Assembly (NCBI RefSeq): GCF_001458395.1 | Contig: NZ_CYSR01000031.1 | Coordinates: forward strand, 186,001 to 250,000 | Source of the DNA: Leisingera aquaemixtae | Lineage (GTDB): Bacteria; Pseudomonadota; Alphaproteobacteria; Rhodobacterales; Rhodobacteraceae | Length of the DNA stretch: 64,000 nucleotides | Direction: 5' to 3' | In this document: piece after piece, positions 26,407 through 35,159 of the stretch | Numbering within the stretch: the stretch's first letter is position 1 | How the letters are laid out: every line of letters starts with the position of its first letter | Notes under the pieces: generated by a model | Told to the model about the DNA's origin: nothing | The model's database searches: none | The model's input: only the letters and a program-made list of their open reading frames with translations | Translations under genes and position numbers: made by a program

Positions 26407-27182
26407 ACCTGGACTTTCTGCCTCCGGAACTGGTTCTGATGCTGGGGGCGGGATTCTGGCACGCCGCCATCGTGTTCCTGAGAGTGGCAGCGATGGTGTC
26501 TGTTCTGCCCGCAATGGGGGAGCTTTATGTCCCCACGCGGGTCAAGCTGGCAGTCGCCGTGGCCTTTACGTTTGTCGTGGCACCGGCGCTGCCTGCGTTG
26601 CCCGAGCCAGACACCGTGTTCGCTTACGCCCGTTTTGCGGTGACTGAGGCCATCATTGGCCTGGCTTTGGGCATCGGCGTCCGGATTTTTGTGCTGGCAT
26701 TGCAGACGGCGGGCGCGATGGCAGCGCAAGCCACGTCGCTGTCGCAGGTGCTGGGCGGCATCGGCGCAGAGCCGATGCCGGCGCTTGGCGCTGTTTTGAT
26801 GATCTCCGGCGTGACCCTTGCCACCCTGATGGGGCTGCATGTCCGGGTGGCGGAGCTGCTGATCGGTTCTTACCGGATGTTTCCGGCAGGCCAGTTTCCG
26901 GTTGCCGCCGGCCTGACGGAATGGGGCGTATTCCGGGTCTCGCAAAGTTTTTCGCTGGCATTCACCCTGGCGGCGCCCTTTGTGATCACGGCGGTGATCT
27001 ATAACCTGGCCCTTGGCGTGATCAACCGGGCGATGCCGCAGCTGATGGTGGCCATGGTCGGCGCGCCGGTGATCACCCTCATGGGTTTGTTCATCCTGAT
27101 GGTCGGCAGCCCGGTGATCCTGGATGTCTGGTCCCGCGCCTTGATGACCTTCTTCGCAAACCCCGGGGGCGGCATCCCATGA
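26403..27182 (+). CDS. fliR: Flagellar export protein FliR
   Basis: A 259-residue polytopic protein of the export gate, with about six hydrophobic helices. Typical blocks are RVAAMVSVLPAMGELYVPTR, EAIIGLALGIGVRIFVLALQ and NLALGVINRAMPQLMV. Start ATG overlaps the flhA stop and its own stop overlaps flhB, both as ATGA. Confidence 0.95.
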   Translation: MNLDFLPPELVLMLGAGFWHAAIVFLRVAAMVSVLPAMGELYVPTRVKLAVAVAFTFVVAPALPALPEPDTVFAYARFAVTEAIIGLALGIGVRIFVLALQTAGAMAAQATSLSQVLGGIGAEPMPALGAVLMISGVTLATLMGLHVRVAELLIGSYRMFPAGQFPVAAGLTEWGVFRVSQSFSLAFTLAAPFVITAVIYNLALGVINRAMPQLMVAMVGAPVITLMGLFILMVGSPVILDVWSRALMTFFANPGGGIP

Positions 27183-28267
27183 GCGGACAGGACGACGACT
27201 CAGACAAGTCATTCGAGCCAACGGAGCAGAAACTCCGAAAGGCCCGGGAAAAAGGCGAAGTTGCCAAATCCACTGACCTGTCGGTGGCTGCCGCCTATCT
27301 GGGCCTGATCATCGCGTTTTATACCGCAGGCAGCAGCAGCGTTGAGGGGATCGGCACTGCACTGATGGCCTACCTTGACCAGCCAGACCGGCTGGCGCCG
27401 CTGTTTTTCGAAGGTCCCGCGGCAGCGCCGGTGGGCGGCTTCATCGGCAGTGCCCTCCGTCCGGTGCTGCCTTGGTTTGTTGTGCCTTTCGCGCTTGTGC
27501 TGCTGTCCATTGTCGGCCAGCGGGCGATGGTCTTCGCCCCGAGCAAGCTGGAGCCGAAACTGTCGCGCATTTCGATTGTTTCCAATGCGAAGAACAAGTT
27601 CGGCCGCGCCGGCCTGTTCGAGTTCTTGAAAAGCTTCGTGAAACTGACGCTCTACTCGGTGTGCTTGGGCGTTTATCTGTCCCACCGGCTGCCGGAGATG
27701 ATCGCGTCATCCGGCACCGGCCCGCAATCCGTGGTTCTGATGCTGGCGCAGCTGTCGATGGAGTTCTTGTTCCTCGCTCTCATCATTGCGCTGGCAATCG
27801 GGATCGTCGATGCCGCCTTTCAGCATGCCGAGCATATCCGCAAGAACATGATGTCGCGCAAGGAAATCCAGGATGAGATGAAGGATGCCGAAGGCGACCC
27901 GCATATGAAGAGCCAGCGGCGCCAGCGCGGCCAGCAGATCGCGATGGGCCAGATGCTGGCCGATGTGCCGAAGGCAGATGTGGTGATCGTAAACCCGACC
28001 CACTATGCGGTTGCCCTGCAGTGGAGCCGTGAGCCGGGCGCCGCCCCCGTCTGTGTTGCCAAGGGAGTCGATGAGATTGCCGCGGCGATCCGGCGGGTTG
28101 CCAATGAAAACGCGATCCCGATCCACAGCGATCCGCCAACCGCGCGGGCGCTGCACGCGGCGATCGAGATCGGGGATGAAATTCTGGAAGAGCACTACGC
28201 GCCGGTGGCAGCGGCAATCCGTTTTGCCGAGGAGATGCGCAAGCGTGCCAAGGGGAAGGTCACATGA
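27179..28267 (+). CDS. flhB: Flagellar export switch protein FlhB
   Basis: A 362-residue protein that switches export from hook to filament substrates. The N-terminus carries the usual EPTEQKLRKAREKGEVAKS. Four membrane helices span about residues 37-210. The self-cleavage site NPTH is intact at residues 272-275, followed by YAVAL. Overlaps fliR upstream and the FliJ-like gene downstream, each as ATGA. Confidence 0.96.
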   Translation: MSGQDDDSDKSFEPTEQKLRKAREKGEVAKSTDLSVAAAYLGLIIAFYTAGSSSVEGIGTALMAYLDQPDRLAPLFFEGPAAAPVGGFIGSALRPVLPWFVVPFALVLLSIVGQRAMVFAPSKLEPKLSRISIVSNAKNKFGRAGLFEFLKSFVKLTLYSVCLGVYLSHRLPEMIASSGTGPQSVVLMLAQLSMEFLFLALIIALAIGIVDAAFQHAEHIRKNMMSRKEIQDEMKDAEGDPHMKSQRRQRGQQIAMGQMLADVPKADVVIVNPTHYAVALQWSREPGAAPVCVAKGVDEIAAAIRRVANENAIPIHSDPPTARALHAAIEIGDEILEEHYAPVAAAIRFAEEMRKRAKGKVT

Positions 28268-28662
28268 AGCAGAAAATGCTGGATCAGATGGCAGCGGTGA
28301 CCGCTGCGCAATACATGCAGGAACACGCCAGAATTCAGCCCGTTCTGGCCCGGGAAGCGGAGCTGCGCGGCCAGTTGGCCAGACTGAACGAGCAAGTGCA
28401 GGCCGCGCGCGCACAGGCCGATGGCGATCATGCAATGAAGGCTTTGGGGGCGGATCTTCTATGGCAGGGCTGGCATTCCCGCACCCGGCGGCAGCTGAAC
28501 CAGGAGCTGGCCAAGGCCACTGCGCAAAAACTGCGAAGCATGGATCAGCTGCGCAAGGCGTTCGGCCGCAAACATGCGGTTGAAACGATGGCCACAGCTG
28601 AACGCAAACGGCACAAGGCCGAGCTGGCCAAGGACCAGATGGCCCGGCTGCTGGAGGGCTGA
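28264..28662 (+). CDS. Coiled-coil protein, candidate FliJ
   Basis: A 132-residue, highly charged, almost entirely helical protein (REAELRGQLARLNEQVQAAR; AKATAQKLRSMDQLRKAFG) with no membrane segment. It is coupled to flhB by an ATGA overlap. FliJ, the small coiled-coil stalk of the FliI export ATPase, has this size and character and is otherwise missing from the locus. FliJ sequences diverge strongly, so this is inferred from position and composition. Confidence 0.55.
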   Translation: MKQKMLDQMAAVTAAQYMQEHARIQPVLAREAELRGQLARLNEQVQAARAQADGDHAMKALGADLLWQGWHSRTRRQLNQELAKATAQKLRSMDQLRKAFGRKHAVETMATAERKRHKAELAKDQMARLLEG

Positions 28663-28684
28663 GGGGAAGAGACCTGTTTTTGTC

Positions 28685-28717
28685 AAAAAAAGCCGGCCTT
28701 TTGAGGCCGGCTTTTTT
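28685..28717. terminator. Bidirectional terminator between the flhB and flgB-fliL runs
   Basis: AAGCCGGCC and GGCCGGCTT form a perfect 9-bp stem with a 6-base loop, flanked by six A on the left and six T on the right. It serves the convergent transcripts from both sides. Confidence 0.93.
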
Positions 28718-28738
28718 GCTTGAATTGTAGTGCGGCGG

Positions 28739-29236
28739 TCAGACGTCTTGCCGGGAAATCTCCATGATCAGCACGTCATACACGCCTTTGCCGATGTGTT
28801 TCTGCGCCGCCTCGCGCAGGGCGGTGCGCAGCGGTTCCAGTACATCAGACCGGGTGAACGCACCGCGGAAGCCGCCCATGTTGGCGTGGTCAAAGAGGAC
28901 TTGCAGGAAGACATCGCGCAGTTTTGGCTCCAAGGTGCGGACTTTTTCGCCAATGCCTTGTTTGGCCTCCAAGCTCAGAGACACCACCACCAGTGAAGTC
29001 AGTTGATCACGCTCTACGACAGGAACGACGAACTGATTGTTGATCTTGATGTATTCGCGCTGGTTCTCTTCGCCGTCTTCAGCGATTTCCTCTGCGGCTT
29101 CCTCAGCGGGTTTGGCGGCGCTGCCGGGCTCGGCAGCGTGCTCTTCTTCCGGCGCGGGCATCAGCATGATGCCGGCGCCGATGCCGCCTGCGGTTCCGAG
29201 GATCAGCAGGATGACTGGAAGGAGTTTTGACAGCAT
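28739..29236 (-). CDS. fliL: FliL-family basal-body protein (copy 2)
   Basis: A 165-residue single-pass protein. The N-terminal helix is LLPVILLILGTAGGIGAGIM, followed by an acidic linker and a FliL-type periplasmic domain (REYIKINNQFVVPVV, then VSLSLEAKQG, ending VYDVLIMEISRQDV). It is the last gene of the long flgB-to-flgH minus-strand run, 8 bases after flgH. It differs clearly from FliL copy 1, so the two are old paralogues rather than a recent duplication. Its position beside the rod and L-ring genes suggests a separate basal-body role. Confidence 0.85.
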   Translation of the reverse strand: MLSKLLPVILLILGTAGGIGAGIMLMPAPEEEHAAEPGSAAKPAEEAAEEIAEDGEENQREYIKINNQFVVPVVERDQLTSLVVVSLSLEAKQGIGEKVRTLEPKLRDVFLQVLFDHANMGGFRGAFTRSDVLEPLRTALREAAQKHIGKGVYDVLIMEISRQDV

Positions 29237-29244
29237 AATAACCC

Positions 29245-29985
29245 TCAGAACGGCAGGACAGCGTCAAGCAGCTGCTGGCCGTAGCGCGGCTGCTGAACAT
29301 CGGTGATCTGGCCGCGGCCGCCGTAAGAGACGCGCGCCGAAGCAATCTTGTCATACGTGATTTCATTCTGGCGGCTGATGTCCTGAGGCCGGACATACCC
29401 GGTCACCAGCAGTTCGCGCAGTTCGAAGTTCACCCGCAGCTCCTGGGTGCCGCTGATCGCCAGAACGCCGTTGGGCAGCACGTCGACAACGGTGGCTGCG
29501 ACCCGCAGCTCCAGTTTCTCGCTGCGTTTCACGGAACCCTTGCCGCCGGCGGAACTGGAGCTGCCCAGCTCCACCGCGTCTGCCGAGGTGGCGCCTTCCG
29601 GCAGTTTCCGGTCCAGCCGCTGCGGCAAGCCCAGAAGCTGAGGCATGTTCAGGCTTTCGGAGCCCGACCGCGAGCGCTGGGTGTCGTTGGAAATTTCCGC
29701 TTCTTCGTCGATCTCGATCACCACCGTCAGAATATCCCCCCGCTTGATCGCGCGGCGGTCGCCGAGCAGCGATTGCTGCGAGCCGCTCCACAGCGAGGAT
29801 CCGTCAACGGTGCGCCGGTTCTGGGTCTGCGCCGGCAGTCCCTCGTAAAGCATCGCCACATGCTCCGGCGTCTCATTGGCAGGGGTGAAGGAGGGCGGCT
29901 TGCCCAGGTGATCCATCCGGCCGCAGGCGCCCAGGAGGGCCAGCCCGAAAAGCAGCGGTTTGGCGGGGGAAAATTTCATAGTCAT
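29245..29985 (-). CDS. flgH: Flagellar L-ring protein FlgH
   Basis: A 246-residue outer-membrane lipoprotein forming the L ring. The lipobox LLGAC is at residues 17-21. Later blocks DGSSLWSGSQQSLLGDRRAIKRGDILTV and VRPQDISRQNEI are characteristic. Start ATG shares a base with the flgA TGA; an ATG two codons later is also possible. Confidence 0.95.
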   Translation of the reverse strand: MTMKFSPAKPLLFGLALLGACGRMDHLGKPPSFTPANETPEHVAMLYEGLPAQTQNRRTVDGSSLWSGSQQSLLGDRRAIKRGDILTVVIEIDEEAEISNDTQRSRSGSESLNMPQLLGLPQRLDRKLPEGATSADAVELGSSSSAGGKGSVKRSEKLELRVAATVVDVLPNGVLAISGTQELRVNFELRELLVTGYVRPQDISRQNEITYDKIASARVSYGGRGQITDVQQPRYGQQLLDAVLPF

Positions 29986-30407
29986 CAGTTTACCTCGACG
30001 GAGCCGTCTTCCTTGATCCGTCCGGTGACGGTCGTGCGGGAAGAGAGATTCATGACCCGGACAGCTTCACCAGCGGCACCGCGGCCCAAGGCACGCCCTT
30101 CCGCGGCGATGGACAGCACACCCTGACGGAAGATCAGGGTCACCAGGTCGTTACGTTCAATGATGGCCGGCGGGCCGATATCGCCGGGCCGCAATGGCCG
30201 CCCCGCGTAGAGCGAGACACGTGCTTCCATGCCTGTGACGTCTGCCGGGTCCGACAGCGCGCCAAGGATCTCGCCCTTTTTCAGAGCCAGATCTTCGGGG
30301 TTCACGATCTCCTTGGCGCGGATCGTGCGCAGCGGGATCAGGTAGTCCGCCCAGGCAGGCGGGGCGCAGAGCGCGGCGGCGGTCAGGCAGGCAAGAGCAA
30401 GTTTCAT
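29985..30407 (-). CDS. flgA: Flagellar P-ring assembly chaperone FlgA
   Basis: A 140-residue periplasmic protein with a signal peptide (MKLALACLTAAALCAPPAWA). A SAF-type domain follows, with YLIPLRTIRAKEIVNPEDLAL, GRPLRPGDI and IIERNDLVTLIFRQGVLS. It helps FlgI assemble into the P ring. One-base overlaps with both flgG upstream and flgH downstream. Confidence 0.93.
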   Translation of the reverse strand: MKLALACLTAAALCAPPAWADYLIPLRTIRAKEIVNPEDLALKKGEILGALSDPADVTGMEARVSLYAGRPLRPGDIGPPAIIERNDLVTLIFRQGVLSIAAEGRALGRGAAGEAVRVMNLSSRTTVTGRIKEDGSVEVN

Positions 30408-31192
30408 CAGCGCACCTGTGTGGTTGCACCCATCATCTGGTCGACAGCCGAGATGACCTTGGCATTCATTTCGTAACCGCGCTGGGCTTCGATCAGCTCC
30501 GTCACCTCGCGCACTGCATCCACCGAGCTGCCCTCCAGGTATCCCTGGCGCAGGGTGCCGAGCCCGTCTTCGCCAGCGGTGGAGACGGTGGCGGGGCCGG
30601 AGGCTTCGGTTTCGGTGAACAGGTTGCTGCCGATCGCCTCAAGACCCTTCGGGTTGGTAAAGCCGGCCAGGGTGAACTGCCCCAGCAGCTGGCCTTCGGG
30701 AGAGTCTTGGAAATACCCGTAAACTTCGCCCTCGGCGTTGATCGAGATGCTGGTGGCATCGTCCGGGATGGTGACTTCCGGCGACACTGCGAAACCGTCC
30801 GAAGTCACGATCAGCCCTTCGGCCGAGCGTTTGAGCGCACCGTCGCGGGTATAGGCAGACTGGCCGGAGGGCAGGGTGACCTCCAGGTAGCCATTGCCGT
30901 CAATGGCGATATCCAGATCGTTGTTGGTCTGCTGCAGCGCCCCTTGGGACAAATGCACGGAAACGGCCGCCGGGCGCACACCCAGGCCAACCTGCACACC
31001 GGTCGGCAGCACGGTGCCGTCCGAAGCATTCACGGTGCCGGCGCGCGAAATCTGCTGGTAGTGCAAATCTGCAAACTCGGCGCGGCGGGCGTTGTAGGCC
31101 GTGGTGTTCATATTGGCGAGGTTGTTGGAGATGGTCTCCACCCGCAACTGCTGGGCGCTCATGCCGGTTGCTGCGATCTTGAGGGCACGCAT
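30407..31192 (-). CDS. flgG: Flagellar distal rod protein FlgG
   Basis: A 261-residue rod protein of standard length. The N-terminal MRALKIAATGMSAQQLRVET followed by ISNNLANMNTTAYNARRAEF is diagnostic. The C-terminal helix VREVTELIEAQRGYEMNAKV completes it. Ten bases separate it from flgF, and its TGA overlaps the flgA ATG. Confidence 0.96.
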   Translation of the reverse strand: MRALKIAATGMSAQQLRVETISNNLANMNTTAYNARRAEFADLHYQQISRAGTVNASDGTVLPTGVQVGLGVRPAAVSVHLSQGALQQTNNDLDIAIDGNGYLEVTLPSGQSAYTRDGALKRSAEGLIVTSDGFAVSPEVTIPDDATSISINAEGEVYGYFQDSPEGQLLGQFTLAGFTNPKGLEAIGSNLFTETEASGPATVSTAGEDGLGTLRQGYLEGSSVDAVREVTELIEAQRGYEMNAKVISAVDQMMGATTQVR

Positions 31193-31202
31193 CTGGATTC
31201 TC

Positions 31203-31919
31203 CTAGGACTTGATCAGGTTTTTGATGGCATTGCGGATGCGCTCGTCTTCCGTCTGCAGAAAGCTCTGGCCCATCTCATAGGCGCGCTGCACTTCGATCA
31301 TCCGGCTCACTTCGGAAATTGCGTTCACGTTGGAGCCTTCCAGAAAGCCCTGCAGGACCTTCGAGTCGAAGTTCTCCTCGATGTCGCCCTCAACGCGGAA
31401 CATCACACCGTCCTCACGCACAAGCGTGTGCTTTTCGACCGGTTTGAACAGGCCCAGCTGTCCCAGCAGACGCCCGTTTGCGCTGAGCGAACCGTCCGCA
31501 CCCACTTCGATCTTGCCGGCGTCCGGCGGCACAAAGACGGGCGCGCGGCCCGCGTCCAGCACCCGGTAGCCATCCATGGTCACCAGATCACCGGCGGCGT
31601 TGGGGGAAAAGGCGCCGGAGCGGGTCAGCCGTTCCCCTTGCGGGGTTTCGACCATAAAGAAGCCATCCCCTTCGATGGCAAAATCGAAGGTGCCGCCTGT
31701 ATTGGTCAGCTGGCCCTGCTCCATCGAGGTGTTGAAGATATTGGCACGCGACATCGACACGGACGGCTGGCCGGGCGAGGATTGCACGAACTCCGAGAAG
31801 ATCAGCCCTTCCTGGCGGTATCCGGTTGTGGCGGAGTTTGCGATGTTGTTGGCAATGACGCGCATTTCCCGCATCAGGCCTGACTGGCGTGAAATCGTGG
31901 CGTAACCTGCGGTTCCCAT
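31203..31919 (-). CDS. flgF: Flagellar proximal rod protein FlgF
   Basis: A 238-residue rod protein starting at MGTAGYATISRQSGLMREM. The longer open frame upstream is the antisense of fliQ. The rod signature is VIANNIANSATTGYRQEG and the C-terminal block is EVSRMIEVQRAYEMGQSF. Its ATG shares one base with the fliQ TAA. Confidence 0.94.
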   Translation of the reverse strand: MGTAGYATISRQSGLMREMRVIANNIANSATTGYRQEGLIFSEFVQSSPGQPSVSMSRANIFNTSMEQGQLTNTGGTFDFAIEGDGFFMVETPQGERLTRSGAFSPNAAGDLVTMDGYRVLDAGRAPVFVPPDAGKIEVGADGSLSANGRLLGQLGLFKPVEKHTLVREDGVMFRVEGDIEENFDSKVLQGFLEGSNVNAISEVSRMIEVQRAYEMGQSFLQTEDERIRNAIKNLIKS

Positions 31920-32191
31920 TACGAGCCTCCGGCAATCATTGGAACAACGTGGCCGTCGAAAAAGGCCACCAAGGTTTGTGTCATGAAGCCCATGGTCATC
32001 CAGAACACGACCAGGATCGCTGTCAGCTTGGGCACGAAAGTCAGGGTCATTTCCTGCACCGAGGTCAGGGCCTGAAACAGGCCGATGGTCAGGCCGACCA
32101 CCAGCGCGACGACCAAGATTGGCGTCGACATGGTGACAGCGGCCCACAGCGCCTGGCGCAGCGTGTCATAGAAGAGGCTTTCGCTCATCAT
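31919..32191 (-). CDS. fliQ: Flagellar export protein FliQ
   Basis: A 90-residue, two-helix export-gate protein of usual size. Blocks LRQALWAAVTMSTPILVVAL and VGLTIGLFQALTSVQEMTLT are characteristic. It lies 3 bases after fliE. Confidence 0.95.
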   Translation of the reverse strand: MMSESLFYDTLRQALWAAVTMSTPILVVALVVGLTIGLFQALTSVQEMTLTFVPKLTAILVVFWMTMGFMTQTLVAFFDGHVVPMIAGGS

Positions 32192-32194
32192 GGC

Positions 32195-32491
32195 TCAGAC
32201 CGGCATCCTCAGGATTTCCTGATAGGCCTCGACGACCTTGTTGCGCACAGTGACCGCGGTTTCGACCGCCAGTTCGGTCTGCGCCAGAGCCTGCACCAGC
32301 GCATGCGGGTCAGCTTGCGACGTCATCGCCTGCACCGAGACCTGCTCGCTGTTTTGCAGGGTCGCGGTGAAGTCTTCAAAGCTCTGCTTCAGCTGGGCGC
32401 CGGCACCGGTGCTTTCGTGATTGGGGTCAGCTTTGGTGGCGGGGCGGGCGGCGGCATAGCCGCTGGCGGCGGAAAGACTGCGAATATCCAT
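32195..32491 (-). CDS. fliE: Flagellar hook-basal body protein FliE
   Basis: A 98-residue adapter between MS ring and rod. The C-terminal block ALAQTELAVETAVTVRNKVV followed by EAYQEILRMPV is the FliE signature. Lies between flgC and fliQ in the minus-strand run. Confidence 0.94.
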   Translation of the reverse strand: MDIRSLSAASGYAAARPATKADPNHESTGAGAQLKQSFEDFTATLQNSEQVSVQAMTSQADPHALVQALAQTELAVETAVTVRNKVVEAYQEILRMPV

Positions 32492-32514
32492 TCTGGATCT
32501 CCAATAAATTTCAG

Positions 32515-32907
32515 TTAGCGTCTCAAAAGTTCCATCAGCGAAGCGGACATGGACCTGGTCTGCTCAAACATCTTCAGGTTTGCCTCATAACTGCGCTGGG
32601 CTTCGCGGGCGTCGGCGATCTCGATCATCAGATCCACGTTGGAGCCTTCGAAATGCCCGCTTTCGTCAGCCAGCGGATGCGATGGGTCGTAGACTTTGTC
32701 CAGCTCGCTGCGGTCCAGGGTAACCCGGCCGGTGCGCACATGCTCCACATCCGTCCGCAGCTCGCGCACCGATTCGAAGGGTACTGCCTTGCGGCGGTAT
32801 CCCGGCGTGTCGGCGTTGGAAATGTTCTCAGACACATGGCGCAGGCGCGCGGCTTGCGCCTTGAGGCCGCTGGCGGTGACGGAGAGGGCTTTGGAAAATT
32901 CACTCAT
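32515..32907 (-). CDS. flgC: Flagellar rod protein FlgC
   Basis: A 130-residue proximal rod protein. The N-terminal block SGLKAQAARLRHVSENISNA then DTPGYRRK, and the C-terminal block IADAREAQRSYEANLKMFEQ, are typical. It starts 13 bases after flgB. Confidence 0.95.
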   Translation of the reverse strand: MSEFSKALSVTASGLKAQAARLRHVSENISNADTPGYRRKAVPFESVRELRTDVEHVRTGRVTLDRSELDKVYDPSHPLADESGHFEGSNVDLMIEIADAREAQRSYEANLKMFEQTRSMSASLMELLRR

Positions 32908-32920
32908 CTCTCATACCTCC

Positions 32921-33310
32921 TCAGGTTTTGCCCAGGCTGGCGCGCAGGATGTTCATGGAGGATTTGTAGATGGCCATGGCACGCTTGTGCTGGCGTTCTG
33001 TATCGACGCCTTTCAGCAGCTCCGCCTCAACGGAAACCGAGTTGCCATTGGGGTCGCTGCCGGTCTCGTCGGACATTACCGCCCAGTCCATCTGACTGCC
33101 TGCGGTGCCATTCAAATGGCTGTCGCGGGTGGCGCTCATGCTGCTTTGGCGGGCGCCTGCGGCAAAGACTTCCGTGAAGGGCTTGATATCCTTGGCGTGG
33201 TACCCGGGCGTATCGGCGTTGGCGATATTCTGAGCTACCAATGCCTGGCGCTTGCCGGCATGGGTCGCCATGGAATAGGAAATTTTGAATACGTTCAATT
33301 CTGTGAACAC
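32921..33310 (-). CDS. flgB: Flagellar rod protein FlgB
   Basis: A 129-residue proximal rod protein. I use the GTG start (VFTELNVFKISYSMATHAGK), which has GGGAG upstream. The longer reading needs a TTG with no ribosome site. The signature VAQNIANADTPGYHAKDIKPF and a C-terminal helix are present. First gene of a nine-gene run through to the second fliL; divergent from fliI. Confidence 0.93.
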   Translation of the reverse strand: MFTELNVFKISYSMATHAGKRQALVAQNIANADTPGYHAKDIKPFTEVFAAGARQSSMSATRDSHLNGTAGSQMDWAVMSDETGSDPNGNSVSVEAELLKGVDTERQHKRAMAIYKSSMNILRASLGKT

Positions 33311-33333
33311 CAGGGCTTCTCCCTTGATCGATT

Positions 33334-33348
33334 TCAATCAAGGCTTAA
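33334..33348. promoter_or_regulatory. CtrA-type box between flgB and fliI
   Basis: On the minus strand TTAA-GCCTTGA-TTGA matches TTAA-N7-TTAA with one mismatch. It sits in the 88-base gap between the divergent flgB and fliI genes. Confidence 0.4.
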
Positions 33349-33398
33349 CCCCGATTCCTTTAGAAATTGTTTTCAGGACACCAAGGGAGACCGCCGCC

Positions 33399-34727
33399 AT
33401 GAAAGCAGAGCTGCAAGCACTGACCCGTCAAATTGCCAGCACGCGCCTGGCATCGCAGATGGGCCGGGTGACTGGGATCGCGGGCGGAGAGATAGAAATC
33501 AGCGGCTTGGCATCAGTTGCCCGGATCGGGGACCGGCTGGTGCTGCGCCGCGGTCCCGGCGATGAGCTGCATGGCGAAGTCCTGAAGATTAAAGGGAATA
33601 ACATCAGTATGTTGCCTGACCGCGCCCCTGATGGTGCCGCGATCGGCGATGCGGTTCTGCTGCATCCTTCGCCGGAGTTCGCGCCCAGCGATCATTGGAT
33701 CGGCCGGGTGATCGACCCCTTTGGCGAGCCGCTGGACGGCCGCCCGATGCTGCCAGGATCTGCACCACGGGATTTGATGGCGGCCCCGCCCAAGGCCGCC
33801 GGGCGGCGCGGCATGGGGGAACGGCTGCCCACCGGGCACGCATTGCTGAATACGATTCTCCCGATTGTGCGCGGCCAGCGCGTGGGCCTTTTTGCGGGCT
33901 CCGGGGTGGGGAAGTCCTCACTGCTGGCCAAACTGGCCAAAGCCATGGAAGCGGATGTGGTGGTGATGGCTCTGATCGGCGAACGCGGCCGTGAGGTGAA
34001 TCACTTTGTCGAACAGGTCCTCGGCCCCGAGGGCATGCGCCGGGCTGTGGTGGTGGCGGCGACGTCCGATCAGTCGGCGCTTGTCAGGCGCCGCTGTGCT
34101 TGGGCTGCCATGACCGTGGCGGAGCACTTCCGCGACCAGGGTAAGAACGTGCTGTTCCTGGCCGACTCTGTCACCCGTTTTGCCGAGGCGCACCGTGAAA
34201 TCTCTGCCGCCTCGGGAGAGGCGCCCGCGTTGCGCGGCTACCCGCCTTCGGTGACGCCGCTGATCACCGGGCTGTGCGAGCGGGCCGGCCCTGGCGGCGA
34301 AGGGCAGGGCGACATCACCGCGGTTTTCAGCGTCCTGGTGGCCGGCTCCGATATGGATGAGCCGATTGCCGATATCCTGCGCGGTGTTCTGGACGGGCAT
34401 ATCGTTCTGAGCCGGGAAATTGCCGAACGCGGCAGGTTCCCCGCGGTCGACGTGTCGCGCTCGGTGTCGCGCAGCCTGCCCGCTGCGGCCACGGCGGACG
34501 AAAACGCAGCCATCCAGGAAGTGCGCAAGTTTCTGGGCGCCTATGAGCAATCCGAGGTGATGATCCGCGCCGGGCTTTATGCTGAGGGCAATGACGCAGT
34601 GCTGGACCAGGCCGTCAAGCTTTGGCCCGAATTGGATGCCTTTTTCGGGCGCGAGGATGCGGAGGGTATCACCAGCAGTTTCAACCGCCTCCTGCTGCTG
34701 CTGCGCCGTGCCAAGGCGGGACGCTAA
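33399..34727 (+). CDS. fliI: Flagellar export ATPase FliI
   Basis: A 442-residue soluble ATPase related to F1 beta that drives unfolding and entry of export substrates. The Walker A motif AGSGVGKS is at residues 166-173. The Walker B segment is NVLFLADSVTRFAEAHREIS, and the family block GYPPSVTPLITGLCERAG follows. The start at MKAELQALTR has GGGAG upstream; the longer frame runs into the flgB promoter. It is alone, ending at a terminator. fliH and the candidate fliJ are in other runs. Confidence 0.95.
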   Translation: MKAELQALTRQIASTRLASQMGRVTGIAGGEIEISGLASVARIGDRLVLRRGPGDELHGEVLKIKGNNISMLPDRAPDGAAIGDAVLLHPSPEFAPSDHWIGRVIDPFGEPLDGRPMLPGSAPRDLMAAPPKAAGRRGMGERLPTGHALLNTILPIVRGQRVGLFAGSGVGKSSLLAKLAKAMEADVVVMALIGERGREVNHFVEQVLGPEGMRRAVVVAATSDQSALVRRRCAWAAMTVAEHFRDQGKNVLFLADSVTRFAEAHREISAASGEAPALRGYPPSVTPLITGLCERAGPGGEGQGDITAVFSVLVAGSDMDEPIADILRGVLDGHIVLSREIAERGRFPAVDVSRSVSRSLPAAATADENAAIQEVRKFLGAYEQSEVMIRAGLYAEGNDAVLDQAVKLWPELDAFFGREDAEGITSSFNRLLLLLRRAKAGR

Positions 34728-34757
34728 GGGGCGGCTTGCTGTCACTAAAAAGATGAA

Positions 34758-34794
34758 AGCCGGCGCCCGGCTCAGGCCTGTGGCGCCGCTTTTT
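34758..34794 (+). terminator. Terminator after fliI
   Basis: CGGCGCC and GGCGCCG form a 7-bp stem (extendable with a bulge) with a 14-base loop, followed by CTTTTT. Confidence 0.75.
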
Positions 34795-35159
34795 GGATAG
34801 CAGATTTTGCGGATCGGAATGAGGAGGCGTCCAGCAGCGGAAAGGCTGTGGAGGCTCGGGATTGTTCCGCCTTGAAAACCGGCGGATGAACAACGCATTC
34901 ACTGAGCCGGTGCCTGCCCTAATGAGGCGTTTCAATAAAGCTGCTGCGGAGCTGCTTGCCTCCAGGCCGTTTCGCCGGGATAAAAATCCAGTCGCCGGGG
35001 ATCGCTGATGAGGCCCCCGGCGCTTTGGTCGCAGCGCGTGTTGTTCAAAATCGAAACCGGTCTCGCGCTGCAGGACTGCATCCTGTGTGACCGCTGTACC
35101 CTGGTTGCCGAACGGGGCTGCAAGGGCAGTCATAGTGGCCGGCTTGAAGGGCCGGAAGG
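34795..35159. other. Non-coding stretch between fliI and flbT
   Basis: These 365 bases separate convergent fliI and flbT. One plus-strand frame (from 35008, 74 codons, with CILCDRC) crosses into the flbT antisense strand. It has no ribosome site and I regard it as chance. No clear terminator for the fliC-flbT transcript was found. I see no RNA gene or repeat that I can name. Confidence 0.45.

Noticed and set aside
31920-32147. A longer FlgF starting at 32147
   Set aside because: The extra part is the alternate frame of fliQ; MGTAGYATISRQ is the normal FlgF start.
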